Origin: Hygrophila difformis
Taxonomy: Eukaryota > Streptophyta > Magnoliopsida > Lamiales > Acanthaceae
Reading direction: 5' to 3'
DNA length: 64,000 nt
Assembly: GCA_030278955.1 (NCBI GenBank)
Contig: JAOANR010000004.1
Location: forward strand, 248,001-312,000
Shown: positions 59,840-64,000 of the stretch, piece after piece
How the letters are laid out: each line of letters opens with the position of its first letter
Numbering within the stretch: the stretch's first letter is position 1
The notes under the pieces: model-generated
What the model saw: only the letters and a program-made list of their open reading frames with translations
The model's database searches: none
Told to the model about the DNA's origin: nothing
Translations under genes and position numbers: made by a program

Positions 59840-60340
59840 TCACCACCACTGCCGCCAGTCAACACCACCGGACCACCACCTCCAGCCCAACGTCATCACC
59901 ACCTGGCCGCCCTCGCCGGAGGGCGGCGCCTCCGTCGCCGGCAACGCGCAGCAGCGAGTTGCGCTACTCTCAACAACGGGCAGCAGCCGGCGACTACTGT
60001 CCCCGGCGCCGCGCCACCGCGGCGCCGCCTCCACCACACCACCGTCGCCGTCCTCATCTTCCTCCTAACCTCCGCCCTCCGACTCGGCGCCCTCCGACTC
60101 GGCGCCCTCCTCCCTCTTCCGGTGAGGAGCCGCGCCTCCCCAATTCAAAAATCAGAAAACGGAAAAAGGAGATAAGGGAGACTTCTTACCTTTGTAGAGT
60201 CGACCTCTTCTTCTCCTCCTCTTAATTCCGATTTCTGCTCCCTATTCTTCTCCATTGCCATGAGCTTCCACATCTCAAGAACCCTAGTTTTGTCCTCCTC
60301 AAGTGACGGGAGAAATTTTGAGAATGAAGTGTCACAACTC
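59840..60340 (-). other. GC-rich segment, possible first exon / promoter of a minus-strand gene
   Basis: After kilobases of AT-rich DNA, 59840-60130 is strongly GC- and CCG/CCACC-rich, and 60140-60340 is balanced. On the minus strand a good donor (AAAG-GTAAGAAG) sits at about 60192, preceded by an open stretch with GEEEVDSTK. This fits a 5' UTR or first exon of a minus-strand gene, possibly the GYF-like gene. The translations are low-complexity, so no product is assigned. Confidence 0.3.
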
Positions 60341-60539
60341 CCAATTCTATTTTCCCGATTCAAATAACTGGGTAATCGTATTGGGCTTGGATCTTGGGCC
60401 TCAATTATCTTTTACTTGATTGGGCAACCTTTTGAGCTCTAATTTATCATTCTTCACCAATTTAATAAACCACTATTCCCAATTAGTGCATTTGTTAAAT
60501 CATAATTAATTAATTTAATAATGAAATAATTAAACAGGA

Positions 60540-60715
60540 CCAACAGCAGTTGGCTTGAGTGGATGGGGGCTCTAGTCGCTTAAGCAAGGTCTCGGGTTCG
60601 AGTCTTGTGTATGCAAAAAACTGCTTTGGGAGATGCGCCCTTAATTGCCCTTGCAGATCCTCGAGGGATTAGTCTTGGGCCCAATGTGGCCTGGGATACC
60701 CCGGTATTTACCTAA
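60540..60715 (+). mobile_element. tRNA-derived SINE with perfect 16-bp TSD
   Basis: A complete 176-bp SINE. It is flanked by the identical 16-bp target duplication AAATAATTAAACAGGA (60524-60539 and 60716-60731). Internal Pol III promoter: A-box-like TGGCTTGAGTGG at 60551-60562 and B box GGTTCGAGTC at 60595-60604, 44 bp apart, in a tRNA-like 5' head. The body (about 60610-60700) is non-coding, and the 3' end is A/T-rich without a long poly(A). It is mobilised by LINE machinery. The perfect duplication suggests a young insertion. Confidence 0.85.
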
Positions 60716-60731
60716 AAATAATTAAACAGGA

Positions 60732-61640
60732 TGTTACACTCAAAATTTTCTATTAATTTTTTTATATAACTGTATAAATTTTAGTTATGGTTGAAGATAT
60801 TTTTCTTTAATTTACACTGTGGGCAAGATGAAGGGAAATGAAGAATGTACTAGGTTTTTTTGTTTGTGAGCGTTTTTAATATAAACTTATATACTATTTC
60901 ATTTTTAATAAAATAAAATAATGAATTTGGACATACGATCTAAAATTGCCATTAAAACACATCCTATTGATGTAATTAATTATCATTCTTAATAACTTTG
61001 TTTGTCTACTAATGTTATGTTACTACTTTGATGTTGTCGATTATAATTAGAGTATTTTACAATGTTTAGGGCACAAGAAAAAGATAATGCTAATGCGAGC
61101 TTTATAAATTTGAATTATAATAATATTAGCTATTTTATTTTTTTAAAAAAAAGTAGAATAAAATGAAGAGATTCGGAAAAATGAAAATCAATTGATGGTT
61201 TTCTATTGAAATTAAAGAAGAATTAAGGCGAAAATACCACTAACCAGATGTTATAATTAAATATATATTAATATTTTCCCCATATTACTCCTAAAACACT
61301 TATAATGGGCCAATGGGATGATAGATTATATTAAAGCTACAAGGCTACATTCTTTGTTTGCCAAGCCATGCACCAAATAGAATACCATTGAAGTGGAAAA
61401 AATTGATAAGCCAATAAATTGTAGCATTCACAGGTATATTAAAGAATAATGAAATGTGGTTATATTATATGTCAACAAAATTATCATTTCTTGGTTTTAT
61501 TATCATTTTTCTTCTCTGGCTTCGGCTTATCCAAAAATTATCATTTCATGCACCGGACAACATAGAATGATCCATTGTTGGTTAAGGAGAGAATAAATGA
61601 ACTATTACAGATTACACTATTTACAGATTACCACTTTAAA
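60732..61640. other. AT-rich intergenic sequence
   Basis: No coding potential, structured RNA or clear repeat seen. Confidence 0.5.
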
Positions 61641-61649
61641 TTTAGACCA

Positions 61650-62800
61650 ATCAAATGGTTTCGAGTTTCACTCGCTCGGTTCTAGTCTTCCTCAAAAGTT
61701 TTCACCACTTTCTTTTTGACCACTCGAATGGCATGCGAGTGCCACTCAAATGCCTTTTTCACCAGTCTATTTTTTTGCCACTCGAATGGTTTGAAGTTTC
61801 ACACAATTCGCATACGAGTGGCACTCAAATGCTTTTTTCACCAGTCTATTTTTTGGCAACTCGAAAGGTTTGAAGTATCACACAATTCACATGCGAGTGG
61901 TACTCGAATTCCTTTTTCACCAGTCTAATATTACACCGCTCGAATGGTTTCCAGATTCACTCGCATGGTTCTAATCTGCCTCGAAAGACAGACTCGATTG
62001 CATTCTAGTGAGACTCGAAAGACTTTTTCACCACTCTATTTTTTGGCCACTCGAATGGCATGCGAGTTCCACTCGAATGCATTTTTCATCAGTTTATTTT
62101 AGCAACTCGAATGGTTTAAAGTTTCACACAATTCGCATGCGAGTGACACTCAAATTCCTCTTTCACCACTCTAATTTTAAACCACTCGAATGGTTTCAGA
62201 TTCACTCGCATGGTTCTATTCTGCCTCGGAAGACCAACTCATCTACATTCGAGTGGGACTCGAATGACTTTTCACCACTCTATTTTTGGCCACTCAAATG
62301 CCTTTTTCACTAGTCAATTTTTTTGCCACTCGAATGGTTTGAAGTTTCACACAATTCGCATGCGAGTGGCACTCGAATTCTTTTTTCACCACTCTAAATT
62401 TAGACCACTCGAATGGTTTTCAGTTTCACTCACACGGTTCTAGTCTGCCTCGAAAGACAGACTCCATTGCATTCGAGAGGGACTCAAATGACTTTTTCAC
62501 CACTTTCTTTTTGGCCACTCGAATGGCATGCGAGTACCTCTCGAATGCCTTTTTATCAGTTTATTTTTTTGCCACTCGAATGGTTTGAAGTTTCACACAA
62601 TTTGCATGTGAGTGGAACTCGAATGCTTTTTCACCAATCTATCTTTTCGCAACTAGAAATGTTTGAAGTTTCCCATAATTCGCATGCAATTTGCACTTGA
62701 ATTCCTTTTTCACCTTTCTAATATTAAACCACTCGAATAGTTCTCAAATTCACTCACATGAATCCAGTCTGCATCGGAAGACATACTCGATTGCATTTGT
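61650..62800. repeat. Subtelomeric tandem repeat with CACTCG / CGAGTG inverted words
   Basis: About 1.15 kb of imperfect tandem units of roughly 75-85 bp. Each contains CCACTCGAATGG, an AAGTTTCACACAATTCGCATG-like piece with GCGAGTGGCACTCGAAT, and TTTTTCACCA(G/C)TCTATTTTTT. A second unit type, with TCACTCGCATGGTTCTA and CTGCCTCGAAAGACAGACTC, recurs at irregular 215-330 bp intervals (near 61670, 61955, 62205, 62425 and 62750), giving a higher-order pattern. The open frames in it are repeat translations. Confidence 0.8.
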
Positions 62801-62808
62801 GCGGGACT

Positions 62809-64000
62809 GATAGCCTCCTTTGGATGCTATCTTTTAAGCCATTTCCAAGCCATATATTCAATGAATTTTAGAGTGAAATCCTCATTTTTGTGTGTTTTTG
62901 TTGTGTTTTGAGTGAGTTTTTAAATTAGGATATTATATTAGATATTAGGTGAATAAGACTAAAACCACATTTAAAGTTGATGCTTTTTTATGATTTATCT
63001 TGATGAGTTTTAAATGTGATTTTATAGGTTGCAATGGGATGAAGAAAGCATAAATGGAGGTGAGGAGAAGAGGAGAAAAGAATTGAATCAAGTCATTCTT
63101 GGCGCAGCCAAGGCCAACTGCGCCAAGAAACAAAAGCTAGCGTCAGTTTATGCCAACATTGAAAGATGGAAAGTTTGTACAAGTCTCAGGTAGCGCAGGC
63201 AAGAGCAACTACGCCAGAATGGATGGGCTAGCGTCACTTTACGCCAAACCTGAAGCAATCCTCCTCTGGCGCAGGTTTACGCCAACATCGCAGTTTGGGT
63301 TAGTTTTGGGCAGTTTCCAAGTCGGTTTTGAGCGGGTTTTTCATTCTTTTTCATCCCGATTGACGTCCAGAACACCAGACTACATCAGAATTCATACTCC
63401 ATTCATCTCCAATCCATCTCCACATCATTTCTTCATCAATCAATTAGATTATTTCAATATTATATTAGATTAGGTTTTGAATTCCTGTTGTAGGGTTGCA
63501 CCATATCTCACGGTGCAATTCAGACCTCTATATGGATTCTTTAGGGAATTCAGATTCAATCTTCATCGGCGACGGGAGTCATGGGATGGAATTGAATTCT
63601 GAATTCTGAATTCATCAATACAGGAAGTTGTTTTATTTAAATTCATAATGTTTTATGCTTCCTGAATTGTAGATGCTTATGTTTCTGAATTATTTGTTTG
63701 GATTGAAGATTATCATTTTCTGGATTTCTATAAACGTCGACAGATATATAGATATCCTAGATTTCTAGTACCTGTTCAGGGAATGAATTCTCAATTTTGA
63801 TTTGATCCATATATTAGAATTTACATCGGGAGATGAATTTCCAGATTTATCATTGAATGAATAATCTGACATTGGAAGATAATGATGATTTATTTAATGA
63901 AAGTATTTCAAAAACTTAGTTGATTAATTATTGTTGGGAATTCTGTGCATTATGTTTGAATTGTATGGTGTCTTTAAATCCTGCGATCTTTAATTATGTT
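62809..64000 (+). mobile_element. Possible left end of another LTR retrotransposon
   Basis: The tandem repeat ends abruptly at TGATAGCC, and complex non-coding sequence follows. It has GCGCAGG/GCGCCAAG words, a pyrimidine-rich stretch and sequence typical of plant retrotransposon LTRs. No protein motif, primer-binding site or second LTR is inside the window, so this rests on the TG start, the sharp boundary and general character only. The 107-residue open frame at 63150 shows no recognisable domain. Confidence 0.25.

Noticed and set aside
60540..60715. Functional tRNA gene
   Set aside because: The tRNA-like head has no complete cloverleaf; target duplications show it is a SINE.
61655..62700. 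Several 70-100-residue frames
   Set aside because: Repeat translations of the tandem array, similar to one another because the units are.

Overview
This window is repeat-dominated DNA from a flowering plant nuclear genome. The evidence is an Arabidopsis-type telomere array (CCCTAAA on the + strand), plant Ty3/gypsy chromovirus-type retrotransposons primed by initiator tRNA-Met, a plant L1-type LINE with an RRM/DUF4283 ORF1, a Stowaway-like MITE, a tRNA-derived SINE, and intron-containing fragments of plant genes (SCAR/WAVE, ATP-dependent phosphofructokinase, a GYF-domain protein, perhaps MCM6). No complete, evidently functional host gene was found. The only long intact reading frames belong to retrotransposons.

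Layout. 1-774: AT-rich degenerate tandem repeat. 775-9421: a 5'-truncated LINE inserted into that repeat, with ORF1, an ORF2 carrying three lesions, and a long 3' region. 9422-20820: related modules, each pairing exon-like pieces of an unidentified gene with a block of degenerate TTTAGG-type repeats; an AT-rich array and a MITE lie among them. 20820-24830: a GC-rich segment, then SCAR/WAVE exons split by an LTR. 21816-33370: a Ty3/gypsy chromovirus on the minus strand (element 1). Its lower-coordinate LTR has perfect ATAGA target duplications, but it is followed by 394 bp of SCAR sequence that recurs beyond the other LTR. 33765-41366: a mosaic of intron-bearing gene fragments. 41367-45200: LTR and leader of a second, diverged element (X). 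45201-55033: a same-family plus-strand copy (element 2) with one uninterrupted gag-pol frame. Its 3' LTR is broken and fused to a piece of LTR X. 55644-56143: a 500-N gap. 56144-57785: telomere array grading into variant repeats. 57790-64000: subtelomere with the 5' exons of a GYF-domain gene cut off at the telomere, a complete SINE, a tandem repeat built on CACTCG/CGAGTG, and what may be the start of another LTR element.

The array reads CCCTAAA on the + strand and its degenerate side faces right, as expected at the left end of a chromosome whose body lies to the right. The sequence left of the gap is therefore probably joined by scaffolding and may not be contiguous in the genome. The gap and the duplicated SCAR/LTR block both deserve an assembly check before biological conclusions are drawn.

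The most interesting biology is in the retrotransposons. Both copies of the chromovirus carry an extra coiled-coil/acidic ORF upstream of gag whose differences are nearly all synonymous. LTR X holds a minisatellite made of tRNA T-arm-like (Pol III B-box) motifs. All LTR copies of the element 1/2 family keep a perfect 12-bp-stem hairpin.
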